Source: Splendidivirga corallicola (lineage in GTDB: Bacteria > Bacteroidota > Bacteroidia > Cytophagales > Cyclobacteriaceae). From it: a DNA stretch of 64,000 nucleotides. The notes below the pieces were generated by a model. The model ran no database searches. It had not been told where the DNA came from and worked only from the letters and a program-made list of their open reading frames with translations. Shown here piece after piece: positions 43,176 to 53,180 of the stretch. A program made the translations under genes and the position numbers. Location of the stretch: the NCBI GenBank assembly GCA_030442035.1, contig JAUJEA010000005.1, forward strand, positions 186,001 through 250,000. Reading direction: 5' to 3'. Numbering within the stretch: the stretch's first letter is position 1; every line of letters begins with the position of its first letter.

Positions 43176-45512
43176 ATGAGGAAACAACACCTACCATCTT
43201 TATTACAGAAAGGAAGGGTTAGCTCTATAACCTTTCTTTTATGTATGCTAAACATTACCCTATTGTGGGGTCAGCATAATACGGTGGTCACTGTTCTAGC
43301 AATTCATGATGACTCGCCTTTGATTGGGACTACATTGCAACCAGTGGAACAATCAAGTACCGCTGGATGGGTCACCAATATGGAAGGTAAGGCTTATTTA
43401 AATATTACCCAACCTACACTCATTCGAGTGTCAAGTATAGGGTATCTAACCATTGAAAAATTAATATCACCCGGACAATCCATAAAGATCAAACTGGAAG
43501 AGGATGTACTTGGATTGGAGGAAGTCGTAGTTACCGGATCTTTTGTACCTACCACAAGTGCCCGTTCGCTATATGCAGTTAAGAAACTGGATGCTTCTAT
43601 TATTGAAGCACGGGGATCAGTGAATTTGGGTGATGCGCTACAAACACAACTTAATCTAAAAACCATTCAAGATGATGTGCTTGGAACAAGAGTAGTCATG
43701 CAGGGCATTTCGGGACCCAACGTGAAAATGCTTATAGATGGTGTGCCCCTGGTTAATGGAGCGGGTGGGGAGTTTGACCTGAGCCAGATAAACATGAACA
43801 ATGTTGAACGTGTTGAGATTGTTGAGGGTCCCTTATCAGTGCAATATGGTACCAATGCCTTGGCCGGTACCATCAACGTGATTACAAAAAATTACGCGGC
43901 AAACGAGACCTCTATCAATCCAAATGCTTATGCCGAATCTGTTGGGCAGTATAATGCCGATGTTGTTTTTGCAAAAGGTTGGAAGAATCTGTCAGTAAGC
44001 CTGAGTGCTGCCAGAAATCAGTTCGATGGATTTTCATCCACCGGGGAACGCAAAGAGAACTGGATTCCACGCACCCAATACCTTGGCAATGTTAAAGTGA
44101 AAACTAGTTTCAAGTCATTGAATATCACTGGTTCCTATGACCAAATGTGGCAAGATGGTATCAGTCATGGCAATGCCACAAGTTCTTTTAATAATAGAAC
44201 CGGAAGGCTCTCGGAAGTTGCTAATGACAATTATTTCAATACCCGAAGACTGAATGGTTCCCTCATCGTAGATGGAAAATTGTCTGATAAGCAGTACATC
44301 CACCTTGTTAATGGTGTTTCTAGATTTAAGCAATCCAGTAGAAAATTCATCCAGGATGTCATCGATGATGTGCGATGGCTCAGCACGAATATAGAAGACC
44401 ATGACACCACCAGCTTTACCACCTGGACCTTTAGGGGTACATATGTTCATGGTAATACCAGGGAAAACAAGGGTGCTTATATAACAGCAGGTTACGAAGC
44501 ATCAATTAATACGGCCAGTGGAGGTAGGATCAGCGCCGATGCCGATGGAAGTGTTAACGAATACGGACTTTTTACGGCTGTGGAAGTGCCACTCAGCGCC
44601 AAAGTGAAAGTACAGCCCGCATTACGCTATATCTACAGCAATAGTTACGATACAAAAGACATTGATTTTTTAGGCGCTGATTTACCGCTTTTGCCTTCAT
44701 TGAATATCATGTATAGTAAGGACAGGAAATTTGATATCAGATTTTCCTATGGACAAGGCTATCGTACACCGTCAGTACGTGAATTATTTTATGAGTTCAT
44801 TGACGCCAATCACTACATTGTTGGAAACAGGAATTTGCAACCGGAAGTTGGTCACAACCTCAATGCTTCGGCAACCTGGAGAACCACAATTGGTAAGATA
44901 ACAGCAGCCTTTACGCCTTCGGTTTTCTTTTCACAAATCGATAATAAAATTGACCTCATTCAGATTCTCGATAGAGAAACACTTCCCGACGAAGTACCAA
45001 AGAATGTTCCGGTAGCACGTGTTTATGATAACATTCCCAATTTCAAAGCTTATGGTATAAATCTCGCCGGTGAGCTTGTCGCACAAAATGGAATTCGCTT
45101 AAGCCCCGGATTTGGCTTACTTGCTCGCTCAGGAAGCGAGGCAGATGACAAATTCTTCCGGAGTTATGAGGCCAATATGAACGCTGGTTATTTTTTGAAA
45201 CAAATGGATGTGAAGTTCAATGTTTTCTACAAATACAATGGTCGTATTTCAGAATTCGCCAGAAAGCAAGATGGTAGCATTGGCGTGCTGACATTGGAAG
45301 ATTATCATACGCTGGATGCAAGTTTGTCTAAAACACTTTTCAATGGTCGCCTATTCACAACCATTGGTGCAAAAAATATTTTCAACGTTACTGACATCTC
45401 TTTGACGGGCGATGGCAGCAAAGGTCTGGTTTTACAAACCGGGCGGGAAGCTTTTTATCCAATAAGTTGGGGGAGGACATTTTTTATTAAAATTAATTAT
45501 ACAATTCAATAA
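43176..45512 (+). CDS. hmuR: TonB-dependent haem receptor HmuR-like
   Basis: 778 aa. After a signal sequence a carboxypeptidase-like carrier domain (about 35-105) leads to the plug domain (GLEEVVVTGSFVPTTSARSL as TonB box region, ...GPNVKMLIDGVPLVNGAGGE, VERVEIVEGPLSVQYGTNAL) and the beta-barrel with C-terminal FFIKINYTIQ. Followed by HmuY and CobN-like HmuS genes, it is the outer-membrane haem importer of the hmu operon. Haem-specific ligands of P. gingivalis HmuR are not assigned here. Confidence 0.88.
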   Translation: MRKQHLPSLLQKGRVSSITFLLCMLNITLLWGQHNTVVTVLAIHDDSPLIGTTLQPVEQSSTAGWVTNMEGKAYLNITQPTLIRVSSIGYLTIEKLISPGQSIKIKLEEDVLGLEEVVVTGSFVPTTSARSLYAVKKLDASIIEARGSVNLGDALQTQLNLKTIQDDVLGTRVVMQGISGPNVKMLIDGVPLVNGAGGEFDLSQINMNNVERVEIVEGPLSVQYGTNALAGTINVITKNYAANETSINPNAYAESVGQYNADVVFAKGWKNLSVSLSAARNQFDGFSSTGERKENWIPRTQYLGNVKVKTSFKSLNITGSYDQMWQDGISHGNATSSFNNRTGRLSEVANDNYFNTRRLNGSLIVDGKLSDKQYIHLVNGVSRFKQSSRKFIQDVIDDVRWLSTNIEDHDTTSFTTWTFRGTYVHGNTRENKGAYITAGYEASINTASGGRISADADGSVNEYGLFTAVEVPLSAKVKVQPALRYIYSNSYDTKDIDFLGADLPLLPSLNIMYSKDRKFDIRFSYGQGYRTPSVRELFYEFIDANHYIVGNRNLQPEVGHNLNASATWRTTIGKITAAFTPSVFFSQIDNKIDLIQILDRETLPDEVPKNVPVARVYDNIPNFKAYGINLAGELVAQNGIRLSPGFGLLARSGSEADDKFFRSYEANMNAGYFLKQMDVKFNVFYKYNGRISEFARKQDGSIGVLTLEDYHTLDASLSKTLFNGRLFTTIGAKNIFNVTDISLTGDGSKGLVLQTGREAFYPISWGRTFFIKINYTIQ

Positions 45513-45523
45513 CCATAAATAAC

Positions 45524-46594
45524 ATGAATATGCGTAATCAATTTTTACCGTGTTTAATTGCCATCACACTTTTATTTAGTTGTGGTGATGATGATACTGG
45601 CCCCAGGAAAACAATTGAGCTTGGAGCAACATTAACTGCCGAAATGGGAGCTGATCTGTCAAATCGGGTTTATATTGATTTAAGTACGGGAACAATGAGT
45701 ACAGTGAGTGTCAACACCTGGGAGCTTGCATTCGAGAAAAACGGAAATGCTATCAGAACAAACACTGCAAAGAAAGTGGCAGTGGCAACACCATCAGAGA
45801 CTAGTTTTGATGATGTAACCAGTGATGCAGGGTTGGTGTATGCCTATGATACTGAAGATGGTAACCTTAATACCACAGCACTAGCAGGATGGGAAACCAA
45901 CCGACCTTATATCATTGACCTGGGTGTAGATGAAAATGGCAATGCCCTCGGCAAGAAAAAAATCATGATCACTACAAGTAGTACTACAAATGTATCTATT
46001 CAAACAGCAGACCTGGATGGCACGAATGCCGCAACAAACAATATAAGCCTCGATGCTGGTAACTTCACATACTTTTCACTTATAAGTGAGCAAAAAGTAA
46101 CAGTAGAACCTGGTAGCTGGGATTTTGTGTTAACGGGAACCTCGGTACGTACCGGTGCACCCTGTGTAGCTTTAGGCGGAGGAGCTCAACCTGGTATAAA
46201 CTGTGATATATATCGACTGGCAGCCTCGGCCTTAATCAATGCCTACGACGGTGTACAAGTGGCCAAGGATGACCCCTTTCATAATTTAGAGCAAAATGAC
46301 GAACCTGACTCCGAAAAAAATCAGAAAACCATAGCCAGCAGCAATTTTGAAAAATTGGGTCTGACAGATTTCAACACCATAGGGGCTTCAGCAAATGCAA
46401 ATGCTATTGGAAGATCCTGGTTACAAATTTTACAGCCACACAGAAATGGGATTTACAAGGTGTATGACTTCATTACCTACATTGTCAAGGATCAGGATGG
46501 TAATTATTACAAATTAAGATTCCTGGCCTACAAGGGAGGTGACAACGCAGAAAATGGGAATCCTACTTTTGAATACGAACTTATTACTGAATAA
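45524..46594 (+). CDS. hmuY: HmuY-family haem-binding lipoprotein
   Basis: 356 aa with a lipoprotein signal (LPCLIAITLLFSC). The body matches HmuY: YIDLSTGTMSTVSVNTWELAF, NAIRTNTAKKVAV, GNALGKKKIMI, VTVEPGSWDFVLTGT and KVYDFITYIVKDQDGNYYKL, FLAYKGGD near the C-terminus. HmuY proteins scavenge haem on the surface and pass it to HmuR. It is longer than P. gingivalis HmuY owing to an insert around ADLDGTN... region. It lies 11 bases after hmuR. Confidence 0.88.
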   Translation: MNMRNQFLPCLIAITLLFSCGDDDTGPRKTIELGATLTAEMGADLSNRVYIDLSTGTMSTVSVNTWELAFEKNGNAIRTNTAKKVAVATPSETSFDDVTSDAGLVYAYDTEDGNLNTTALAGWETNRPYIIDLGVDENGNALGKKKIMITTSSTTNVSIQTADLDGTNAATNNISLDAGNFTYFSLISEQKVTVEPGSWDFVLTGTSVRTGAPCVALGGGAQPGINCDIYRLAASALINAYDGVQVAKDDPFHNLEQNDEPDSEKNQKTIASSNFEKLGLTDFNTIGASANANAIGRSWLQILQPHRNGIYKVYDFITYIVKDQDGNYYKLRFLAYKGGDNAENGNPTFEYELITE

Positions 46595-46657
46595 CACATA
46601 AGATTTTTCATCAACCCAGTCCGATTGGGAGACTGTGGTTGACTTATATATTACACC

Positions 46658-49600
46658 ATGAAGATTTCCGGAAAGACCTTGCTTAAACGAACAGGCATTT
46701 TAATTGTTCTTATCATTTTGTCTGTCATTGGATACCGGTTTTACGATAAAGAAGTTAGTCACACCAAAATCGCCTTCATTAACTACCAGGAATTTCAGCT
46801 TTCCCGCATCAACAAATCCAATGCAAATAACTGGATAAAAATTGATGTACTGAAAATGGATCAGTTGGAAAAGGCACGTGACTATTCAGCAGTTTTTATC
46901 TTTGGGCGGGGCTTTCAAATGTCTCCTCAGCAAATGCAAACGCTCCAAAATGCAGGTTATGCAGGGACAAACCTGTTTGTAGAGGCAGCAACGAATCCTA
47001 ATGTAGACGTAACCAACCTGAAGGGGGATGTTCTGGACAAAGTTACAGACTACTTCAGGTATGGCGGTACGGCCAATTATGCTAACTTAGTAGCCTATGT
47101 ACGGAAGGAGATGGATGGCAAAACCTGGTTTACTGATACTCCTCAAGAGCCTAAGTCCATTCCAAGGGATGTATTTATCCATATAGACGAAACAGCTGTT
47201 TTTGAAGATTTCGACACATATGAAACCTATTTAAAAGACGCAGGATTTCATCAACCCAATAGACCCAAGGTGACCTTGCTGACAAGCGTGCCAGGCCCAT
47301 TTAATGCCAATAGAGATCATATTGATAACTTGATTGGGATGTTGGAAAATCGTGGACTGAATGTATATACGATCAGCGCTGCTACAAAACGGCTTGAATT
47401 TCTAAAACAAACCGATCCTGACCTGGTCATCCTGATGCCACATGGTCGGCTTACCTTGGGCCAGGACGAGGAGGCCATTGCATGGCTTAAAAAGAAAAAC
47501 ATTCCGTTGCTTACCCCGCTCAGCGTGTTTCAACCCTATGAGGATTGGGTGGATGATCCGCAAGGCTTTGCAGGACCATTGCTCTCCATGAGTGTGGTGC
47601 TTCCGGAAATTGATGGAGGTGTGAATCCTTATGCCATTGTTGCCCAGTACGAAGATGATAAGGGTTATCTCTCTTTTCAAACCATACCTGATCGTTTGGA
47701 AAAATTTGGGGACATGGTAGACCAGTGGCTGACCTTGAAAGCCAAACCAAACAAGGATAAAAAAGTAGCCATCTATTATTTCAAGGGACCTGGGCTTAAT
47801 GCCATGGTTGCTGCCAATATGGAGGTGGTACCTTCTATCTACAATACCCTGGTTAAGTTGAAAGAAGCAGGATATACTGTTGAAAACCTGCCTGAATCAG
47901 CTGATCAACTTTGGAAAATGATCAAGGTGCAAGGTGCAGTATTGGGCCCTTATGCCAAGGGCGCATTTGATAATTTCCTACAAGAAGGTAATCCTGCTCT
48001 GGTTGAAACCTCAGTCTACGAGGATTGGGTAAATAAGGACTTGGAGAAAGAAAGCTATCAAGCTGTAAAAGAAAAGTTCGGAGAAGCGCCCGGTGAATAT
48101 CTGGCCACAAGCGAAGATGGAAAGGATTATATCGCAGTAGCGCGTTTGCAGTTTGGCAATGTAGTGCTGTTACCTCAACCCCTTGCGGGGCTGGGAGAGA
48201 ATACTTTTAAAATTGTTCATGGTACTAAAGCTGCTCCCCCACATCCCTATATTGCCTCTTACCTTTGGACAAGGAATGAATTTCAAGCTGATGCAATTTT
48301 GCATTGGGGTACGCATGGAAGCTTGGAATTTACACCTGGCAAGCAGGTAGCCCTTTCCGGCTACGATTGGACTGATGCACTGATTGGCATAACCCCACAC
48401 TTTTACATTTATACCATTAGTAATGTGGGTGAAGGTATCATTGCTAAGCGAAGAAGTTATGCTACCACATTGAGTTACCTCACACCTCCTTTTATGGAAT
48501 CGGAAGTGACCGGAGATCTAAAGCAATTAAGTGATAAACTTACAGCCTTCGTGGGAGCCAAGGGTGCAGTTCGTGAACAATACCGTAGAAGTATAGGTGA
48601 TCTGGTGGTACAGCTTGATCTCCACACTGATCTAGGGCTTGATAGTATTGGCCCTTACGATGATGACATGATACTAAACCTTTCTAACCATGTAGAAGAG
48701 GTCAGAAATGCAAAAGTCACCGGAGGACTTTACACCATTGGGAATACTTATGACCCACAGCAGATTAACAATACAGTTCTGCTGATGGCTTTGGACCCGA
48801 TTGCCTACAGTCTTGCCTCACTTGATAAGTTAAAGGGTAAAGTAAGTCAGCAGCAACTCGACAACCAGGTGTATTTTGACAAAAATTACCGTGATCGTGC
48901 TAAAGATGCGATTGCAGCCATGCATAAGGGAGGAAAATCAGCTGAGGCAGTGCTTACCACACTGGTAGCTGAAAATGACCTGAACACCGCTCATGACTGG
49001 TTAAAACGTACCAAGGGTATGTCTGATGCAGACATTGTAAGAGGTTTTATCAGTATGGGCAGTGGAAGGTCAAATAAAATACCTACTCATGGTCATGGAA
49101 AGAAAAAGCCGGCCGGACCGAGTCCGGAGGAGGTTGACCAACTCAAACGACTTGTCATTGCCATTTCGCCTTATCCCGAACGCGTGGATTTTATTACGAA
49201 CCTGAAGTCGGATAAACAATTCAAACAAAGTTCAGGTATTTTGGATCCACAAACATTGGAAAAGGCCAAAACCGTATCGAAAGCCATTCCTGCTATGGCA
49301 AAAGCACTGGAAATCGGTCAACAACCTGATGTTTTTGCGTTGCTTAAGATGATGCAAAAAGAACCGCTTAGACAAATGACTTTTGAGCTGTTGGAGGACG
49401 AAAGCCTGGCGGAGCAGGTTGCATTGGAAAAAGCACGAGCGGAAAAGGAAATCATAAACAAGCTTACCGGATTGGAGCATATCAGTTCGTTACAACTCGT
49501 CGCTGACCCAAAAAATATCGCATCGATATCCAGTCGGCAGTTGCAAATGCATTTGACGCATTTGAAATCATATGAAAACAATTGGGAGCTTGTCATAGTA

Positions 49601-51379
49601 AAGGAACCAGATCAACTTTCACCCTTTCTAAGAAAGAATAACTTTAATGCAAGCCTCAAATCGGCCATTGAACAAATCGAATTGATGATGTTGGAAGTTG
49701 AAAGAAAAGAAGCGGAGTTTGCAAATGCAGTATTGAACTTAGAGCGGGCCGTTCTATCTGTAAACCAGTATCGAACCGACCTGACTTCCAGTACACCAGC
49801 GGAGTTGCAAGCAGTGCTCACCGGACTTAAAGGTGGTTATATTTCACCATCTTCCGGTGGAGATCCCATCACCAATCCTGCAACCGTTCCTACCGGACGT
49901 AATCTCTATTCAATAGACGCGGAAAAAACGCCTTCTCCGGAGGCCTGGAATGTTGGAACCACACTTGCTAAAACGCTTTTGGACAACCACTTTGAAAAAC
50001 ATGGTGCATATCCGCAAAAAGTAAGCTTTACACTTTGGCCAGGAGACTTTATAGATACTGAAGGGGCCATGGTGGCCCAGATATTTTATTTATTAGGAGT
50101 GGAGCCAGTCCGCGATCCATTCAAAAGAGTGGTGGACATTCGCCTAATTCCGGAAAGGGAACTAGGCCGCCCCAGGATAGACGTGGTGGCACAAACTGCA
50201 GGACAGTTCCGTGATTTAGCAGCTTCCCGGATGTACCTGATCAACAAAGCGGTAAAAATGGCTGCTGAGGCGAAAGATACAAAAGAAAATTTTGTACAGG
50301 CAGGAGTGTTGGCTGCTGAAGAATTCATGAAAGAAAAAGGGCTTTCTCCTAAACAAGCCAGGGAATGGTCTACGCAACGGGTCTTTGGAGGTGTGAATGG
50401 TATCTATGGTACCAATATCATGGGAATGGTTGAGAAGGGCAATAGCTGGGAAGATGAAAGTGAGATAGCTGAAACCTATCTTAATAATATGGGGGCCATT
50501 TACGATGAAGGTGAGAGCTGGGGTGCTTTTCAAAAAGGCGTCTTTGAAGCAGCATTGCAAAATACCGAAGTGGTCGTGCAACCACGAGAGAGTAACACAT
50601 GGGGAGGTCTGAGCCTTGATCATGTCTACGAATTCATGGGTGGTTTGAGTATGGCGGTCCGGTCTGTTACAGGCAATGATCCCGATGCCTATTTCAATGA
50701 TTTCCGAAATCCTTCTAAAGCCACCGTTCAGGGACTAAAAGAGGCACTGTGGGTAGAAGCAAGATCCACTTTGCTCAACCCCAAGTACATCGATGAATAC
50801 ATGAAAGGAGGTGCGACTTCAGCTGAAACGTTTGCCGAAACCTTCCGAAATACCTACGGATGGAATGTTATGAAACCCTCGGAAATCGATAATGCCCTTT
50901 GGAATAACCTGCATGATGTGTATGTCAAGGACAAGCTTGATCTCAATGTCCAGGATTTCTTCCAAAGGGAGAATCCTTATGCATTGCAGGAAATGACAGC
51001 TGTGATGTTGGAAACCATCCGCAAAGGTTATTGGAAGGCTTCAGACCAGCAAGTTAAAGAACTTACCACTTTGCACACTGATCTGATTCAAGCATACCAA
51101 GCGGGATGTAGTGGTTTCGTGTGTAATAATGACAAGCTACAAGCTTTCATCTCAGAAAACCTGACCGATGAAGCATTGGCTAGTTACGAAGCCGCTTTAA
51201 AAGTGGTAAAGGAGTCTTCGATTACAGAGGAAGGCATGGTGTTAGAAAAGGAAACCTTAAAAGAAGGACAAAAAGAAAACAGTTTTCAACAGAACAGATC
51301 AATCGTGGTATATGCCGTTATTGGATTGATTGCTTTGCTCCTTATATTCCTCATTGTTAAGCGCAGAAGACAAAATTAG
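46658..51379 (+). CDS. hmuS: CobN-like haem dechelatase HmuS
   Basis: 1573 aa, longer than cobaltochelatase CobN. A membrane anchor at residues ~12-27 and another near the C-terminus (VVYAVIGLIALLLIFLIV) flank a large periplasmic CobN/chelatase body with the motif LHWGTHGSLEFTPGKQ (His549, His553) and a second family block near WGTHGSLEF. In Bacteroidota hmu operons this enzyme is described as removing iron from haem in a reverse-chelatase reaction, rather than inserting cobalt. Two extended coiled regions and internal insert near 800 (KIPTHGHGKKKPAGPSPEE) are specific to it. Dual TM anchoring matches other HmuS proteins. Confidence 0.9.
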   Translation: MKISGKTLLKRTGILIVLIILSVIGYRFYDKEVSHTKIAFINYQEFQLSRINKSNANNWIKIDVLKMDQLEKARDYSAVFIFGRGFQMSPQQMQTLQNAGYAGTNLFVEAATNPNVDVTNLKGDVLDKVTDYFRYGGTANYANLVAYVRKEMDGKTWFTDTPQEPKSIPRDVFIHIDETAVFEDFDTYETYLKDAGFHQPNRPKVTLLTSVPGPFNANRDHIDNLIGMLENRGLNVYTISAATKRLEFLKQTDPDLVILMPHGRLTLGQDEEAIAWLKKKNIPLLTPLSVFQPYEDWVDDPQGFAGPLLSMSVVLPEIDGGVNPYAIVAQYEDDKGYLSFQTIPDRLEKFGDMVDQWLTLKAKPNKDKKVAIYYFKGPGLNAMVAANMEVVPSIYNTLVKLKEAGYTVENLPESADQLWKMIKVQGAVLGPYAKGAFDNFLQEGNPALVETSVYEDWVNKDLEKESYQAVKEKFGEAPGEYLATSEDGKDYIAVARLQFGNVVLLPQPLAGLGENTFKIVHGTKAAPPHPYIASYLWTRNEFQADAILHWGTHGSLEFTPGKQVALSGYDWTDALIGITPHFYIYTISNVGEGIIAKRRSYATTLSYLTPPFMESEVTGDLKQLSDKLTAFVGAKGAVREQYRRSIGDLVVQLDLHTDLGLDSIGPYDDDMILNLSNHVEEVRNAKVTGGLYTIGNTYDPQQINNTVLLMALDPIAYSLASLDKLKGKVSQQQLDNQVYFDKNYRDRAKDAIAAMHKGGKSAEAVLTTLVAENDLNTAHDWLKRTKGMSDADIVRGFISMGSGRSNKIPTHGHGKKKPAGPSPEEVDQLKRLVIAISPYPERVDFITNLKSDKQFKQSSGILDPQTLEKAKTVSKAIPAMAKALEIGQQPDVFALLKMMQKEPLRQMTFELLEDESLAEQVALEKARAEKEIINKLTGLEHISSLQLVADPKNIASISSRQLQMHLTHLKSYENNWELVIVKEPDQLSPFLRKNNFNASLKSAIEQIELMMLEVERKEAEFANAVLNLERAVLSVNQYRTDLTSSTPAELQAVLTGLKGGYISPSSGGDPITNPATVPTGRNLYSIDAEKTPSPEAWNVGTTLAKTLLDNHFEKHGAYPQKVSFTLWPGDFIDTEGAMVAQIFYLLGVEPVRDPFKRVVDIRLIPERELGRPRIDVVAQTAGQFRDLAASRMYLINKAVKMAAEAKDTKENFVQAGVLAAEEFMKEKGLSPKQAREWSTQRVFGGVNGIYGTNIMGMVEKGNSWEDESEIAETYLNNMGAIYDEGESWGAFQKGVFEAALQNTEVVVQPRESNTWGGLSLDHVYEFMGGLSMAVRSVTGNDPDAYFNDFRNPSKATVQGLKEALWVEARSTLLNPKYIDEYMKGGATSAETFAETFRNTYGWNVMKPSEIDNALWNNLHDVYVKDKLDLNVQDFFQRENPYALQEMTAVMLETIRKGYWKASDQQVKELTTLHTDLIQAYQAGCSGFVCNNDKLQAFISENLTDEALASYEAALKVVKESSITEEGMVLEKETLKEGQKENSFQQNRSIVVYAVIGLIALLLIFLIVKRRRQN

Positions 51380-51380
51380 G

Positions 51381-52073
51381 ATGGAGTTAGCTGTTCAGTT
51401 ATTACTTGTGTTGGCTGCATTGAGCTCATTATTTCAAATGAGTCATTGGAGCTTTGTTCCACGACTAGTGCTGGCGTTAATTCTTTCTTTGCTTGCTTTT
51501 CAAATGTATCCTTGGGTCATCGAGCAAAGCAAAGATCAGCTGAACCTATGGCTCGGTGATCCCATCAAAATGCAGAACCTCGCAGTTATTCAGATGATTG
51601 AAGTATTGTTGTTCATAGGTATTGATCTTTCAATGCTCAAACAATGTTTTGGTCAGCCTGTGAAAAAGCAGGTGAAGTACGCCAGCTTTTTTCCCGGCAT
51701 CATGCTGTTCGCGGTAATGCTCTATACCCAAATGATGTTTTTCTATGCTTTTTCTCAGGTGGATTTTGGTTTGCTTGGTTTGTACTTCTCCATTGGTATT
51801 GGGCTCATATTGTTATTGCTCCCTCAGGTGGTTAAATGGATCATTCCAGAAAGCTACTTGAGATTGGAATTGCGCTATATTTTTGGTTTTGGACAAATAA
51901 TGGTAGGTGTGATCATCACCGTGTTTACACAGAGATTACCTTATCGCCAACAACAAACAGGTTTTGAGATCAGTTCTCTTTTGGCTGTCATTGGCCTTGC
52001 ATTTTTTATGATTTTGATTGGATGGTGCTGGTCAATATTAAAAAAACGAATAAAGCTTAAATGGAAATTTTAA
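51381..52073 (+). CDS. hmuT: HmuT-like membrane protein of the hmu operon
   Basis: 230 aa from ATG at 51381, one base after hmuS; an in-frame upstream extension lies inside hmuS. Six hydrophobic helices are separated by short loops (LVLALILSLLAFQMYPWVI, FFPGIMLFAVMLYTQMMFFY, FEISSLLAVIGLAFFMILIG). No known transport motif. In other Bacteroidota the hmuS gene is followed by exactly such a protein, then HmuU and HmuV. It overlaps hmuU by 13 bases. The symbol follows operon order. Confidence 0.7.
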   Translation: MELAVQLLLVLAALSSLFQMSHWSFVPRLVLALILSLLAFQMYPWVIEQSKDQLNLWLGDPIKMQNLAVIQMIEVLLFIGIDLSMLKQCFGQPVKKQVKYASFFPGIMLFAVMLYTQMMFFYAFSQVDFGLLGLYFSIGIGLILLLLPQVVKWIIPESYLRLELRYIFGFGQIMVGVIITVFTQRLPYRQQQTGFEISSLLAVIGLAFFMILIGWCWSILKKRIKLKWKF

Positions 52074-52660
52074 ACAAAGTATTGTACTGGATCTCAACCG
52101 GACTAATGCTTCCGGTAGTGGTTATTTTACTCTTTTTATTCCTTCGGTCGCTTGCAGCCATTGGTAGTTTCTACGGAACCTACATGAATCGACTGAGAGC
52201 TTCAAAAATACTAGACACTTTCCTTGGTGATGTCTCTGAATCCGGGTTGAAAGAAAAAGAGAGCCCTAAGGGAAAGGCTCCCATATTCGCTTACCTGGAA
52301 CGCTTGTTCAATGCTACTCAATCTCCGGTCAATCGTGAAAAAACGCTGGCAGACTTTGAGCTGGCAATGGCCCGCCAACTGGCCTCCACCAAAAGCATGT
52401 CGAAACTCGGCCCTGTATTGGGTTTGATGGGTACCTTGATCCCCATGGGGCCTGCCCTGATAGGCCTGGCTTCAGGGAACATTGCCTCCATGGCAGAAAA
52501 TATGCAGGTAGCTTTTTCTACAACAGTGGTTGGGCTGATCGTTGGTGCCATTGGTTTTATCCTCACTGAGGTTAAACAGCGATGGTTTGCCAAAGACCTT
52601 TCACAACTGCATTATATTGCTGACCTAATAACAGAAGAAAATGAAAAGAAGAAAAAATAG
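52061..52660 (+). CDS. hmuU: MotA/TolQ/ExbB-family protein HmuU
   Basis: 199 aa. An N-terminal membrane helix (GLMLPVVVILLFLFLRSL) and a pair of helices at ~115-175 carry the family signature KLGPVLGLMGTLIPMGPALIGL and AFSTTVVGLIVGAIGF. ExbB/MotA-type proteins form pentameric proton channels that energise a partner in the periplasm. With the DUF2149 protein next to it, it may energise HmuR or HmuS function. Overlaps both neighbours. Confidence 0.87.
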   Translation: MEILNKVLYWISTGLMLPVVVILLFLFLRSLAAIGSFYGTYMNRLRASKILDTFLGDVSESGLKEKESPKGKAPIFAYLERLFNATQSPVNREKTLADFELAMARQLASTKSMSKLGPVLGLMGTLIPMGPALIGLASGNIASMAENMQVAFSTTVVGLIVGAIGFILTEVKQRWFAKDLSQLHYIADLITEENEKKKK

Positions 52661-52973
52661 CTTTCTCAATAGCCAGGTTGATGATGATCCCATTTCGTCT
52701 GTTGCTAATCTCTTTGATGTAGCCATGGTTTTTGCCGTGGCGCTGATGGTAGCGCTGGTCACCCGTTTTAATATGACGGAGCTATTTACACAGGAAGACT
52801 TTACCATAGTCAAAAACCCGGGAAAGGAAAATATGGAGATCATTACCAAAAAAGGAGAAGAAATCACACGATACAAGTCAAACAACAGCGTAAAAGGTGA
52901 TGGCAAAAAAGGTAAACGTGTGGGAACCGCTTATGAGCTGGAAAACGGTGAGATTATTTATGTGCCGGAATGA
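52641..52973 (+). CDS. hmuV: DUF2149 protein HmuV (ExbD/MotB-like partner)
   Basis: 110 aa. One membrane helix near the N-terminus (NLFDVAMVFAVALMVALVTRF) is followed by a small soluble domain with DFTIVKNPGKENMEIITKKG and GTAYELENGEIIYVPE, the DUF2149 pattern. The topology (short cytosolic N-terminus, single TM, periplasmic domain) resembles ExbD/MotB, so it probably partners the upstream ExbB-like protein. It is the last gene of the operon. Confidence 0.85.
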   Translation: MKRRKNSFLNSQVDDDPISSVANLFDVAMVFAVALMVALVTRFNMTELFTQEDFTIVKNPGKENMEIITKKGEEITRYKSNNSVKGDGKKGKRVGTAYELENGEIIYVPE

Positions 52974-52990
52974 AACAATCAGGAAGATGG

Positions 52991-53175
52991 GAATATGGTT
53001 AGGCCAACCTGGAAGGACTATGAAATCTTTCTTAAGAACGTTTTAATCTGCCCAACTGTTCATCAAGATAATTGTTAGGAGCTTCCATAAAGAAATATTC
53101 ATCCTTTCTATATCCCTCATTTCATTTTTTAAGCTGGAATCTGTCATATCTTGCATGATCTCTGTTTTCTTCCAT
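52991..53175. repeat. Conserved flank of attC-like element, copy 2
   Basis: Block A at 52991-53040 (GAATATGGTTAGGCCAACCT onward) and block B at 53138-53175 (AATCTGTCATATCTTGCATG onward) repeat 36152-36255 with about 80% identity, separated here by 97 bases. The whole 334-base gap between hmuV and the hydrolase gene is occupied by these blocks and the hairpin that follows; no gene is seen. Confidence 0.6.
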
Positions 53176-53180
53176 TACTT

